Shown piece by piece: positions 5,801-13,449 of a stretch of 41,075 nucleotides of DNA (positions within the stretch are counted from its first letter, which is position 1; every line of letters begins with the position of its first letter). The DNA is from CAYQLK01 sp964426075. Its GTDB lineage: Bacteria > Patescibacteriota > Microgenomatia > CAYQLK01. A model generated the notes under the pieces. The model searched no databases, was not told the DNA's origin, and saw only the letters and a list, made by a program, of their open reading frames with translations. The DNA lies in NCBI GenBank assembly GCA_964426075.1, contig CAYROP010000003.1:1-41075 (forward strand), read 5' to 3'. The translations under genes and the position numbers were made by a program.

Positions 5801-6220
5801 ATGTATCTTCAGGTCATGACTCACTCGTTCGAGCGAGCATTTGTCGAGGGAGAGTTCGAGCTTCGTGGTAAGCTTGTTGAGAGCTTGCTTGCGGGTCATC
5901 TCAACAAAACATTAAGGCGTTCTGGTCTTTATGTCGTTGGGTGTTGTTTTGACAACTCTGACGCTGTTGAACAGTTAACGCTGACTATCCTTGACTGTGA
6001 AGGTCGAGGCGTAAAAATGTCAGAGGCTAAACTGGTCTTTGATGTCGACCCAAACAAGCCGTTTTTTGCGGTGCTAGGTAGGAAGGTTGGATGCGGAATT
6101 TACCAATTCCACATTATGCCTTATCACCAGCCATCTGTTCAAAACTTTTGCAGGCTCGTTTTTGAGTTTGTGCTTCCCGAATCAAGCGAGGCATTAAATG
6201 AGATGGGCGAGCCAAAGTAA
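5801..6220 (+). CDS. Array protein, group B (139 aa)
   Basis: The frame is open from a TTG at 5795, but the ATG at 5801 sits seven bases after GGTGG and is preferred. A further ATG at 5816 is possible. Soluble; a charged N-terminal segment with a helix (about 20-38), a Cys-Cys pair near residue 48, then strands ending RLVFEFVLPES. Its codon use is less G+C-biased than that of its neighbours. It is flanked by terminators on both sides, so it is its own unit. Function unknown; the group B assignment is tentative. Confidence 0.7.
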   Translation: MYLQVMTHSFERAFVEGEFELRGKLVESLLAGHLNKTLRRSGLYVVGCCFDNSDAVEQLTLTILDCEGRGVKMSEAKLVFDVDPNKPFFAVLGRKVGCGIYQFHIMPYHQPSVQNFCRLVFEFVLPESSEALNEMGEPK

Positions 6221-6259
6221 TGGTTGTAGCATAATCAAAAATGCTTCGGCTAGTCACAT

Positions 6260-6292
6260 AAGACACCTTTTGAGGAAGAGGTGTCTTTTTTT
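6260..6292 (+). terminator. Terminator after the gene at 5801
   Basis: Stem AAGACACCT/AGGTGTCTT followed by a T run. Confidence 0.9.
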
Positions 6293-6299
6293 CATCTTA

Positions 6300-6328
6300 T
6301 AGACAAATTAGGCCTAGAGTATTAGAAT
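6300..6328 (+). promoter_or_regulatory. Class II array promoter for the gene at 6368
   Basis: -35 TAGACA (6300-6305), 17-base spacer with CCTAGAGTA (6313-6321), -10 TAGAAT (6323-6328). Element and -10 are identical to those of the promoter at 5213. Confidence 0.8.
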
Positions 6329-6367
6329 TGCATTCAGCACATTTGCAAAAAAAGCGAGGAATATCTG

Positions 6368-6997
6368 ATGACAAATCGGATCGAGGAACTCAGGTTCCCC
6401 GTGTCTGGGTCTGCCTTGGATAGCTTCCGAAGGGCAGCGAACAACACGAACGAATGGTCAGGAATCTTCGGTAAGATTCTGACTGCGCCATCGGCGGTTT
6501 GGGGACGGAATCAGCCTGCACCTCAGATCTGGGCGCTTATCCGTGTTGACCGGATCAGGAACGATTATCGGCTCCTGTTTCGATTCGTTAACGCGGCCAC
6601 TGGCGATGATCTCCATCTGCAAGGCATCGTCATCGAACACGGACCTTCGAGGGTGGCTGTGCCGATGGTCCATACCAGCATGGCATCGATGGTTGCCGCC
6701 AAAGGCATGTACGGCGTGCGGGGTGAAACCCGTATGCATCATGGGTTTGCGGTAAGCAGTCTTCGGGGTGTTTTTCCGCAGGCTCGCAACCTCGTCGTCA
6801 AGCTCGAAATGCCTTCCGGTGTAACCAGTCCAGTTATTGGTGTTCCGGAGGTGACAGAACCGACGAGCGTAAGCGAGTTCGGCCAGTTTCGCGCGGCAAG
6901 CTCGTCCCGCTTTACCGAAGAGAGGGATTTCCCGCGGAGGGGTACGTTTTCGTACGACCCCCGTCTGGATGGACCCCGACGAGTTTTTCGAAGTTAA
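6368..6997 (+). CDS. Array protein, group B, with extended tail (209 aa)
   Basis: ATG start seven bases after GCGAGGA. It is the longest array protein. Residues 1-155 look like the group B domain: an N-terminal strand (RFPVSG), a Trp-containing helix, beta-rich middle, then a helix and the strand NLVVKLEMPSG. Residues 156-209 form a Ser/Arg/Pro-rich tail that is probably disordered and that the relatives lack. No membrane segment. One-gene unit with its own promoter and terminator. Function unknown. Confidence 0.78.
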   Translation: MTNRIEELRFPVSGSALDSFRRAANNTNEWSGIFGKILTAPSAVWGRNQPAPQIWALIRVDRIRNDYRLLFRFVNAATGDDLHLQGIVIEHGPSRVAVPMVHTSMASMVAAKGMYGVRGETRMHHGFAVSSLRGVFPQARNLVVKLEMPSGVTSPVIGVPEVTEPTSVSEFGQFRAASSSRFTEERDFPRRGTFSYDPRLDGPRRVFRS

Positions 6998-7040
6998 CCT
7001 CGAAGAAAACGACTGCAGTTAATGTAGTCACAAGCCTTAT

Positions 7041-7074
7041 GGGCGTCTCTGTAATAAGAGGCGCCCTTTTTTTT
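7041..7074 (+). terminator. Terminator after the gene at 6368
   Basis: Stem GGGCGTCTC/GAGGCGCCC followed by eight T. The stem core resembles the terminator at 1179. Confidence 0.9.
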
Positions 7075-7096
7075 ATAAATTTTCTAATGTATTTAT

Positions 7097-7134
7097 CCTG
7101 TAGTATTGGATTTTTATGGATAGACTAGTATAAT
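7097..7134 (+). promoter_or_regulatory. Class I array promoter for the 7187-8553 operon
   Basis: Element CCTGTAGTA (7097-7105), -35 TTGGAT (7106-7111), 17-base spacer, -10 TATAAT (7129-7134). Confidence 0.85.
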
Positions 7135-7186
7135 TTGCTCCAGCTCGTTAACAGACCATCAATACCAAAGAAATGGGGAATGCGAG

Positions 7187-7624
7187 ATGTCTGAGATTTT
7201 GTCCTTCAGGGCGACTTTCGACCAGCAAGCCAGGTTGAAGCTCGAGAAGGAGCCATTTGCCAATTGGCCGACGATCCTTTGGGATGTCGTGGCTGACGGC
7301 AGACAATTAAGGCATTTTCGTGCCAAGAACTTGACGATTTCGGTCGTCTACAAGCTGTTCTTTCCCTATCGCAAGTGGCTGGTTTTCATGGCCACGAACG
7401 AACAAAATCCTACTGCTGTTCCTGCTGAAATCACAGGGCTTGAGATCCATACTGATCACGCCAATGTTCCTGTGATCAAGTCGAGGGTTTTCCCTGAAGG
7501 GATTGCTGGTGGTGAGGCGTTTGTGGGCTTACGATATTTCGACGCGGTCGATATCAGGGACCAGATCAAGCAACTCACTGGCATCTACTTCACCGTTCGG
7601 GTCCCTGAAACTGTGGAGGCCTAA
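7187..7624 (+). CDS. Array protein, group B (145 aa)
   Basis: First gene of the only three-gene plus-strand array operon, with an ATG after GGGGAATGCGAG. It begins ILSFRATF and has a Phe-Ala-Asn-Trp at residues 24-27, matching Leu-Ala-Asn-Trp in the next protein. It closes with a helix (DIRDQIKQL) and the strand YFTVRVPE. Soluble, single domain. The three operon proteins share the opening strand and the Trp helix and are best read as diverged tandem duplicates. Function unknown. Confidence 0.8.
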   Translation: MSEILSFRATFDQQARLKLEKEPFANWPTILWDVVADGRQLRHFRAKNLTISVVYKLFFPYRKWLVFMATNEQNPTAVPAEITGLEIHTDHANVPVIKSRVFPEGIAGGEAFVGLRYFDAVDIRDQIKQLTGIYFTVRVPETVEA

Positions 7625-7629
7625 ACAAG

Positions 7630-8061
7630 ATGGAGAGTGTTGAGCTAAGGTTCGATCTCTCGCCTTGGGCTGAGATGTATATCTCCGGCCGAGGTTTGGC
7701 CAACTGGGTCATCGATCTTGAGAACCATCTTGGCGCTCTGCCAACTCTCAAGGAGGGTAGTATCCACGAGGTGTTTTTGCGGGAGTGTATTTTTGCCGGG
7801 GTCAGAAGTGATCTTAAAGCAAAAGACGGTCCTGCTATAGACTTTCGATTCATGCGAGATGGGACAACGGCACAAGTCGGTGTTCAATCGCTTGTATTGG
7901 AAGGTAACGGTTCGCAACCAGAACCCCTTGAAGCGAAAGAGCGGTGGTCGGCTGATTTTCGACAGACGGTTTGGCGATTTGGCCAGGTCGAGTTCGAAGA
8001 AAGAATGGCCAAAGGCAGCAAGACGCTGGTATTGGCTGTTTATCCATTGCAGGGCAAGTAA
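7630..8061 (+). CDS. Array protein, group B (143 aa)
   Basis: Second gene of the operon. The ATG is five bases after the previous stop, with GGAGG ten bases upstream inside the previous gene, so translation is probably coupled. It opens VELRFDLSPW, has GRGLANWVIDL (residues 18-28) and ends with the strand KTLVLAVYP. The N-terminal 30 residues align with those of both operon partners, and the middle diverges strongly. No membrane segment. Function unknown. Confidence 0.8.
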   Translation: MESVELRFDLSPWAEMYISGRGLANWVIDLENHLGALPTLKEGSIHEVFLRECIFAGVRSDLKAKDGPAIDFRFMRDGTTAQVGVQSLVLEGNGSQPEPLEAKERWSADFRQTVWRFGQVEFEERMAKGSKTLVLAVYPLQGK

Positions 8062-8094
8062 GTGCTCTGTTTCAGGTGAGTAAAGGAGGCTGTT

Positions 8095-8553
8095 CTGAAG
8101 CGGTCGTTCGAGATTCCTCTTGCGTCTTGGAAATATTCTTGGACGCGTAAGCCAGTTAAGACTTGGCCCATGGTCATAGCTCAGCTGGTCGACATGTCGG
8201 AGGATACCCAACAGGCATTGGAGGGGATAATGCTCGAAATTATTCCTGCCAACATTGTTGGTCAGGGCGCGGTTTGCTTTGGTTTTGTTCGGACCTCAAA
8301 AACCCGAAAAGCCAAAGTTCGTGTCTATTTCGAGACGGATACGGAAGACACCGGAGTATTCGAAGGTGTTTCTTCCTCTGGAATCGACGGATCTGGTACG
8401 GGAAACCGTATTTTTTTCCTTCGGGAATTGGAGCGGGTTCTGCCGATTGCCAACAAACTCGTTATCGAAGTCGATGACGGGAATGGCGACTCTGCGCCAC
8501 GAAGAAGTTTGTGGCGGCGGATAAATCTTGGTTTCGGGGGTAGAGATAGGTAG
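8095..8553 (+). CDS. Array protein, group B, probable CTG start (152 aa)
   Basis: Third gene of the operon. A strong AAAGGAGG (8082-8089) is followed five bases later by CTG in the open frame. The first in-frame ATG is at 8170, 75 bases downstream with no ribosome site. Starting at the CTG restores the opening strand SFEIPLASW and the Trp helix (VKTWPMVIAQL) seen in the 7187 and 7630 proteins. That supports translation of the extra 25 residues. The C-terminus has FFLRELERVLP followed by KLVIEVDDG, the standard closing helix and strand. Function unknown. Confidence 0.75.
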   Translation: MKRSFEIPLASWKYSWTRKPVKTWPMVIAQLVDMSEDTQQALEGIMLEIIPANIVGQGAVCFGFVRTSKTRKAKVRVYFETDTEDTGVFEGVSSSGIDGSGTGNRIFFLRELERVLPIANKLVIEVDDGNGDSAPRRSLWRRINLGFGGRDR

Positions 8554-8567
8554 TCTGGTCTGACATG

Positions 8568-8598
8568 GGCGCTCTTTAAAAAGAGCGCCTTTTTTTTT
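8568..8598 (+). terminator. Terminator of the 7187-8553 operon
   Basis: Stem GGCGCTCTT/AAGAGCGCC followed by about nine T. It closes the G+C-rich array. Confidence 0.92.
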
Positions 8599-8618
8599 AA
8601 GCAATTGGAGAGATTTGC

Positions 8619-8647
8619 TTGCCTGTAAATATTAATATGGTTAATAT
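8619..8647 (+). promoter_or_regulatory. Promoter of a probably leaderless transcript
   Basis: -35 TTGCCT (8619-8624), 17-base spacer, -10 TAATAT (8642-8647). Only six bases separate the -10 from the ATG at 8654, so the message should start at or near the start codon. Confidence 0.65.
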
Positions 8648-8653
8648 AAAAGT

Positions 8654-10336
8654 ATGAATGTTAAAAAATTCATAACTAGCGGAGCTGTAGGTATTTGTAT
8701 GCTTGTTTTGACAATTGCTCCCGCTTTGGCTGATTCAGCTGGTGTGGATTTTGAGAGTTATACATTAGGCTCGATTTCTGGTCAGGATGGGTGGAGTAAT
8801 GCGGTGAATCCTGTCTATGATCAGGCGGTGGTGTCAAATACATACGGGTATTCAAGCTTTGGTTTAAAGTCGTTGAGAGTGTCAGATGCTGTAACAAGTG
8901 GGTCTTTTGGTGATTGGATTTTTGCAAAACCTTTGGCAGATTCTGTTGGTGAGACCGCAGCGACAAGTGGGTCTTTTTCTCCAGGCTTGAAGCAGACTCA
9001 CTTTGAAACTCAGTTCGATATCGCATCGACACAACTGGCTCAGCAAACAGGAATGCATGTTTCTATTTCTCCTGATCGTGGTGATGGTTCAAGAATGAGC
9101 TATTTACGTTTTGAAGATGGAGCAGGGGGAATTAATGTGTTTTTTGATGATGTTCAAGGTACATCTAATCCTGCTAACTTTGTTGAGACACAAATCGGAA
9201 CTGATCTCAGTCGAACTGTACCTCACACAATTCGGTTGACGATGGATGTTGTTGAGGGTCCGTCAAACGATGTGGTTAAAGTCTGGATTGATGGAAATTT
9301 GGTTATTACTGGTACAAGCTGGGAAAATTACTATCGATTTGATAGCGAAGCCTCAGCAGAACAGAGTCCAAGGATCGTGAAGACGGTGATAATTCAGGCC
9401 AGGGGTTCGGCAAATCCAGCAAATTTGGGTAAAGGGTATTTATTTGACAATTTTTCGTTAACTTCATCAACATCAACCGCGCCGTCAGTACCAGTTGTTA
9501 CCTTGCCGGCCAATAACGCAGTTGTAACTACTTCAACGCTAACCAAAATTGACTGGACTGATTCAACTGGGGGGACTAATCCGCCGTTTGAATATCGGTA
9601 CGAAGCGTTTAATGATGCGGGTTATACGACAAGTATTTATACAAGTGCTTGGCTTAGTGTGTCTGAGATTCCTACACCAGGGACATCACCGGGGGTTTAT
9701 TATGTCCGTGTTAAAGCAAGGAATGCTTTGGGTGACGAAACAGCTTGGAGTAACGACGCACTTAACCCGTACAAAATCACCGTTATTGCTGATGGGCCGG
9801 TGCTTGTTGGTCCACCGACTGATAAAAACCAGTGTAAGAGAAATGGTTGGAGAGCGTTTAATAATCCGACTTTTAATAACCAGGGTCAGTGTGAAAAATA
9901 TGTTAAAGACCATAAAGACGACGGGAAGGCTGAAGGTGACTTGAGGCTAGTTAATCCAAATCAGAGAATTAAGTTTAAGTTGTCTGAAAAAGATGTATCT
10001 AATTCGAATCATCACAAGTCAGGACATAATTATGTCGAGTACTGGAACTACGAATATCCTGGAATTTTGCATTACAAGGCAAAAGTGATTTGTGCAGAAG
10101 TTGATAAGATTACCAAGGAGGCGAGATTCGTCTTTCAAATCCCCAATGGTTGGCCAGGACTATCAGGTTTGTATGTGGTTGCATATGTTAAAGATATTAA
10201 ACAAAAGGGGGTAGCCGATCTGTATGGTCATGCTGCAACGGCTGATTTAACTATTGCTAATGCTTGGTGCGATACTGGAGTAGGGTTTAGCCCTTCAATG
10301 TACTCGGTGGTGAAGGGTAAAGTAGAGGTTAAATAA
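8654..10336 (+). CDS. Secreted LamG-like / FN3-like surface protein (560 aa)
   Basis: It has a signal peptide (residues 1-26: basic start, hydrophobic core, Ala-Leu-Ala cleavage site). Residues 30-270 look like a concanavalin-type jelly roll, with DFESY, aromatic strands and a conserved YLFDNFSL end. Residues about 278-378 resemble a fibronectin-III or Ig-like domain (WTDSTGG, YRYEAF, YYVRVKA). Residues 390-425 hold a Cys-x-Arg-x-Gly-Trp...Gln-Gly-Gln-Cys-x-x-Tyr-Val block that I associate with surface proteins of Candidate Phyla Radiation bacteria. A C-terminal beta-rich domain with His-rich NSNHHKSGHNY follows. It is probably displayed or released for adhesion or glycan binding; the ligand is unknown. 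AT-rich and unlike the array before it. Confidence 0.8.
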   Translation: MNVKKFITSGAVGICMLVLTIAPALADSAGVDFESYTLGSISGQDGWSNAVNPVYDQAVVSNTYGYSSFGLKSLRVSDAVTSGSFGDWIFAKPLADSVGETAATSGSFSPGLKQTHFETQFDIASTQLAQQTGMHVSISPDRGDGSRMSYLRFEDGAGGINVFFDDVQGTSNPANFVETQIGTDLSRTVPHTIRLTMDVVEGPSNDVVKVWIDGNLVITGTSWENYYRFDSEASAEQSPRIVKTVIIQARGSANPANLGKGYLFDNFSLTSSTSTAPSVPVVTLPANNAVVTTSTLTKIDWTDSTGGTNPPFEYRYEAFNDAGYTTSIYTSAWLSVSEIPTPGTSPGVYYVRVKARNALGDETAWSNDALNPYKITVIADGPVLVGPPTDKNQCKRNGWRAFNNPTFNNQGQCEKYVKDHKDDGKAEGDLRLVNPNQRIKFKLSEKDVSNSNHHKSGHNYVEYWNYEYPGILHYKAKVICAEVDKITKEARFVFQIPNGWPGLSGLYVVAYVKDIKQKGVADLYGHAATADLTIANAWCDTGVGFSPSMYSVVKGKVEVK

Positions 10337-10367
10337 GTGCGTTATTAGTTGGGTTTTGGAACGGGGC

Positions 10368-11039
10368 TTATATTAAATTCAGGATTGTTTGAATGGTTTT
10401 TTGATTGAAGATTATTTTGTGGTGTCCTTTAATCGGAAGAGTAATATTTTCTGAAGCGGAATTGAGTTTGGTTTGTTTAGGGTGCCAAACATGATTGTCA
10501 AAAGTTGGGGTGATTGTGCATATTTTTTTATCAAGATCGCATTTGCTGTTTAAATTTTGGACGGTTTCACTATTAGGATGGAGTTCTTTAAATGGTTTGC
10601 CAATTAAGTATTTGGTTAGGTTTGAACCATGGAATGGGGTAGCAATTGCGATTATTTTTTTGATTTTTGGAGAAACTGGAGAATTGTTAAGTAAGTGTTT
10701 GGCAATTAGACCGCCTTTGGAATGGGCAACAATTACAACATTTTGTAATGAGTTGTCGAGAATTATTTGCTCAATAAGTTTTGCCTGATTTGGAACTGAA
10801 TCGAGATTATGTCCAAGCTCTGGGGCGATATAAACAGGGTGGCCGGCTAATGAAATAGCATCGCCTAGTTTTTTCATAAATCCCCATTTAAGTGTGACGC
10901 CTTGGATTAGGATAACTGGGTTTTTGCCGTTTATTACGTGTCCGAGATAGTGTTTGGGTGGCTTGCGGTGTTGATACATCATTCGCCAGCCGTTGGCCAT
11001 ATACGCGTAATCAATTGCCCAGTCTAATATTTTTCTCAT
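10368..11039 (-). CDS. Alpha/beta hydrolase, lipase-like (223 aa)
   Basis: The nucleophile elbow AHSKGGL (residues about 105-111) fits the lipase/PGAP1-like HSxGG pattern, and the strand before it is VVIVAHS. An early ILIQGVT with a following Gly gives the oxyanion region. The C-terminal GHHKIIFN supplies a plausible catalytic His. No signal peptide, so probably cytoplasmic or membrane-associated through its aromatic N-terminus. Substrate unknown; an esterase or lipase acting on lipids is likely. It is convergent with the secreted-protein gene and divergent from rarA. Confidence 0.8.
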   Translation of the reverse strand: MRKILDWAIDYAYMANGWRMMYQHRKPPKHYLGHVINGKNPVILIQGVTLKWGFMKKLGDAISLAGHPVYIAPELGHNLDSVPNQAKLIEQIILDNSLQNVVIVAHSKGGLIAKHLLNNSPVSPKIKKIIAIATPFHGSNLTKYLIGKPFKELHPNSETVQNLNSKCDLDKKICTITPTFDNHVWHPKQTKLNSASENITLPIKGHHKIIFNQKTIQTILNLI

Positions 11040-11119
11040 ACTCTAAGTACAGTTTATCTTAATTTTAGTAATCAACAAGTCTTGACGAATAAAACCCGAA
11101 TATGTGATACGATAGCATC

Positions 11120-12268
11120 ATGATACCTTTGGCAGCTAAGATTCGACCTTCTGATTTGAGTGGATTTGTTGGTCAAAATCATTTAGTAGGACAAGGTAAA
11201 CCAATTCGGGTTGCGATTGATAAGAAACATTTATTTTCATTTGTTTTATGGGGACCTCCTGGTGTGGGTAAGACCACTTTGGCAAGAATTTATGCTAACT
11301 CTCTTGGGGCTGAAATGTATGAGTTGTCAGCAGTTTCGGCAGGTAAAGAGGATATTCGTAAAATAATTGGCAAAGATAACCTTCAGGAGTCACTAGCACC
11401 TAAGGTTTTGTTCTTAGATGAGATTCATAGGTTTAATAAAAGCCAGCAAGATTTTTTGTTGCCATTTGTGGAGAGTGGAAAATTAACACTAATTGGGGCA
11501 ACAACTGAAAATCCAAGTTTTGAAGTAATTCCGGCGTTATTGTCTAGGTGTCGGGTTTTTGTATTGAATGCTTTATCAGAAAAGGAAATGAACGAAATTA
11601 TTGACCGCACTGGTATAGAGATTGATTTAGAAGCTCGAAAATGGCTAATTGCAATGGCGGACGGTGATGGGAGGCAGGCGATCACAATGCTGGAAAATAC
11701 TCAGAATTTGTATAAAAAAATAACAATTGAGAATCTTAAGAAGGCATTACAAAACAAGTTTTTGCGTTACGACAAAGCTGGTGAAGAACATTACAACACA
11801 ATTAGTGCGTTTATCAAAAGTATGCGGGCAGGTGATGCTGATGCTGCAATCTATTATCTTGCGCGGATGATCGACGCTGGGGAGGATCCTAAATTTATTG
11901 CTCGCCGAATGGTTATTTTTGCTTCAGAGGATGTGGGACTAGCTGTACCAACAGCGTTAGTTGTAGCAAATGAAGTTTTTCGAGCAGTTGAAACTATTGG
12001 TTATCCTGAATGTTCAATTAACCTTGTACACGGGGTAGCTTATTTGGCTAATTGTAAAAAAGATAGGAGTGCATATGATGCCTTGCAGGAGGCTCTGGTT
12101 GATGTAAAAAAATTAGGAAACTTGCCAATACCTCTTAAAGTTAGAAACGCGCCAACGAAGCTTATGAAAGACATTGGCTACGGAAAGGGATATGAAATGT
12201 ACGGAAAGGAATCGCTGTTGCCTGACGAATTAAAAGGAAAGAAATATTTGAAGAAAAAGAAGGATTAG
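11120..12268 (+). CDS. rarA: Replication-associated recombination AAA+ ATPase RarA/MgsA
   Basis: Walker A GPPGVGKTT (residues 45-53), Walker B LFLDEIHRFNKSQQD (about 97-111), sensor 1 in GATTENPSF and an arginine-finger region SRCRVF. The C-terminal half holds the tetramerisation and MgsA_C part (AFIKSMRAGDADAAIYYLARM, GYGKGYEMY). RarA acts at stalled replication forks. 382 aa is slightly short for the family. An extended -10 (TGATACGAT) ends six bases before the ATG and there is no Shine-Dalgarno sequence, suggesting a leaderless message. It overlaps the convergent transporter gene by four bases at its 3' end. Confidence 0.93.
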   Translation: MIPLAAKIRPSDLSGFVGQNHLVGQGKPIRVAIDKKHLFSFVLWGPPGVGKTTLARIYANSLGAEMYELSAVSAGKEDIRKIIGKDNLQESLAPKVLFLDEIHRFNKSQQDFLLPFVESGKLTLIGATTENPSFEVIPALLSRCRVFVLNALSEKEMNEIIDRTGIEIDLEARKWLIAMADGDGRQAITMLENTQNLYKKITIENLKKALQNKFLRYDKAGEEHYNTISAFIKSMRAGDADAAIYYLARMIDAGEDPKFIARRMVIFASEDVGLAVPTALVVANEVFRAVETIGYPECSINLVHGVAYLANCKKDRSAYDALQEALVDVKKLGNLPIPLKVRNAPTKLMKDIGYGKGYEMYGKESLLPDELKGKKYLKKKKD

Positions 12269-12759
12269 ACTTTGAGGAGTAGACCGACAGCTATACCGAT
12301 TGTGGCAGCAATTCCTCCCACTAAAAGCATTTCAAGTCCGGAGCGATTGCGGTTGATTTTGACAATTTTACCTTTTGTATAACCAAGTAAATATAGACCA
12401 ATAAAAGCGCAAATTACTGAAATAAATCCAGCTTCAGGAAGAGGGAAAAACATTATGGGTAAGACTGGAATGAGACCAGCTAAGGCGTAAGATCCGAACA
12501 TGATTAGTCCGCCAAAAATAAAATTTTCTGACTTGAGATCATCCTTTTCTAATTGATGAACTGCTCGCTCGGACAAAAATTCACCCGCACCCATACTGCT
12601 TGCTTCAACAGCGATTGTAATAAGAGCAGCAAGCAAAATGAAATCTTTGCTTGGAGAGGCGGCAATTAGTCCGACGATCATTCCTGTGGTAGAAACGAGT
12701 GCATCTTCGACACCAAATAGTGAACTGCGTAGGTAGTCGTCTTCGACGGTTGTAGGCAT
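12265..12759 (-). CDS. VIT1/CCC1-family transporter (164 aa)
   Basis: A small integral membrane protein. The N-terminal FGVEDALVSTTGMIVGL and the next segment with SMGAGEFLSERA are characteristic of the VIT1/CCC1 family, which moves iron or manganese across membranes. Membrane segments lie at about residues 21-34, 38-53, 88-108, 112-130 and 142-162. The cytosolic insert between the second and third segments (ERAVHQLEKDDLKSEN) is the usual metal-binding loop, here short. Efflux or storage of Fe/Mn is likely but not proven. Confidence 0.85.
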   Translation of the reverse strand: MPTTVEDDYLRSSLFGVEDALVSTTGMIVGLIAASPSKDFILLAALITIAVEASSMGAGEFLSERAVHQLEKDDLKSENFIFGGLIMFGSYALAGLIPVLPIMFFPLPEAGFISVICAFIGLYLLGYTKGKIVKINRNRSGLEMLLVGGIAATIGIAVGLLLKV

Positions 12760-12858
12760 AAGTATATTTTACTCTAAAATGTTTTGTGTTTTTTAATGAT
12801 TGATATAATGTTTATGCATTATCTGTTGAAGTAAAAGTCTGCCTGAATATGTATAAAC

Positions 12859-13443
12859 ATGCTTGAAATTAAGAGAGATGGTGGAGTTACTAGCGATGTT
12901 GAAAATCCTTTAAAAGAAAAAACAGAAATTGAAAGAAAGTTTTTGGTTCGAGATCTAAGTACAGTGGATTTTGAGGGTTTGGAGGGTGTTGAAATAATTC
13001 AGGGGTATTTAGCAATCGGTGAAAATGGTGACGAGTTGAGAGTTAGACAAAAAGGTGAAAAATATTTTTTAACAAAGAAAAGCGGAACTGGAATAACTAG
13101 GGAGGAAGATGAGGGGGAAATTACAGGCGAAGAGTTTGAGTTGTTGTATTCACAAACTGAAGGTTTAAGAGTTGAAAAAACTAGATATGTTATTCCATAC
13201 GGTGATTATCAAATTGAGCTTGATGTGTTTGGGGGGAGTTTAAAAGGAATAGTAACAGCCGAAGTTGAGTTTGGAGAAGGACAAAATGCGATGAGATTCC
13301 GGCCACCGTCTTGGTTAGGGAATGAAGTAACGGAAGGTGGTGTTTATTCCAATCAGCAATTAGCGGGGCTTGCTCAGGAACTAGAAACAGTTGGATTGGG
13401 TAGTGGAGAAGTGCAAGGTGAGGCTGCAGAATTCGGGTTGTGA
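12859..13443 (+). CDS. CYTH-domain protein (triphosphate tunnel metalloenzyme)
   Basis: The signature Glu-x-Glu-x-Lys is EIERK (residues 23-27). Further strands carry RVRQKG, FLTKKSG, RVEKTRY, IELDVF and AEVEF, giving the alternating charged residues that line the triphosphate tunnel. Members hydrolyse tripolyphosphate, thiamine triphosphate or similar, or make cAMP; the substrate cannot be told here. A putative -10 (TATGTA, 12848) lies five bases before the ATG with -35 TTGAAG, so the message may be leaderless. It is followed six bases later by a kinase-CYTH fusion gene, giving two CYTH proteins in one operon. Confidence 0.88.
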   Translation: MLEIKRDGGVTSDVENPLKEKTEIERKFLVRDLSTVDFEGLEGVEIIQGYLAIGENGDELRVRQKGEKYFLTKKSGTGITREEDEGEITGEEFELLYSQTEGLRVEKTRYVIPYGDYQIELDVFGGSLKGIVTAEVEFGEGQNAMRFRPPSWLGNEVTEGGVYSNQQLAGLAQELETVGLGSGEVQGEAAEFGL

Positions 13444-13449
13444 GAAGGA

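Noticed and set aside
7645..8211. 188-aa open frame on the minus strand across the 7630 and 8095 genes
   Set aside because: It spans two plus-strand paralogs with shared N-terminal motifs and has no start signals of its own.
8163..8477. 104-aa plus-strand frame overlapping the 8095 gene
   Set aside because: No ribosome site, and it would replace a frame that matches its operon partners.
169..8598. Prophage or integrated element as the source of the array
   Set aside because: No capsid, portal, terminase, integrase or lysis gene is visible, and the recombinase at 40522 looks like a chromosomal XerC/D. Private terminators for each gene also do not fit phage operons. A remnant cannot be excluded.
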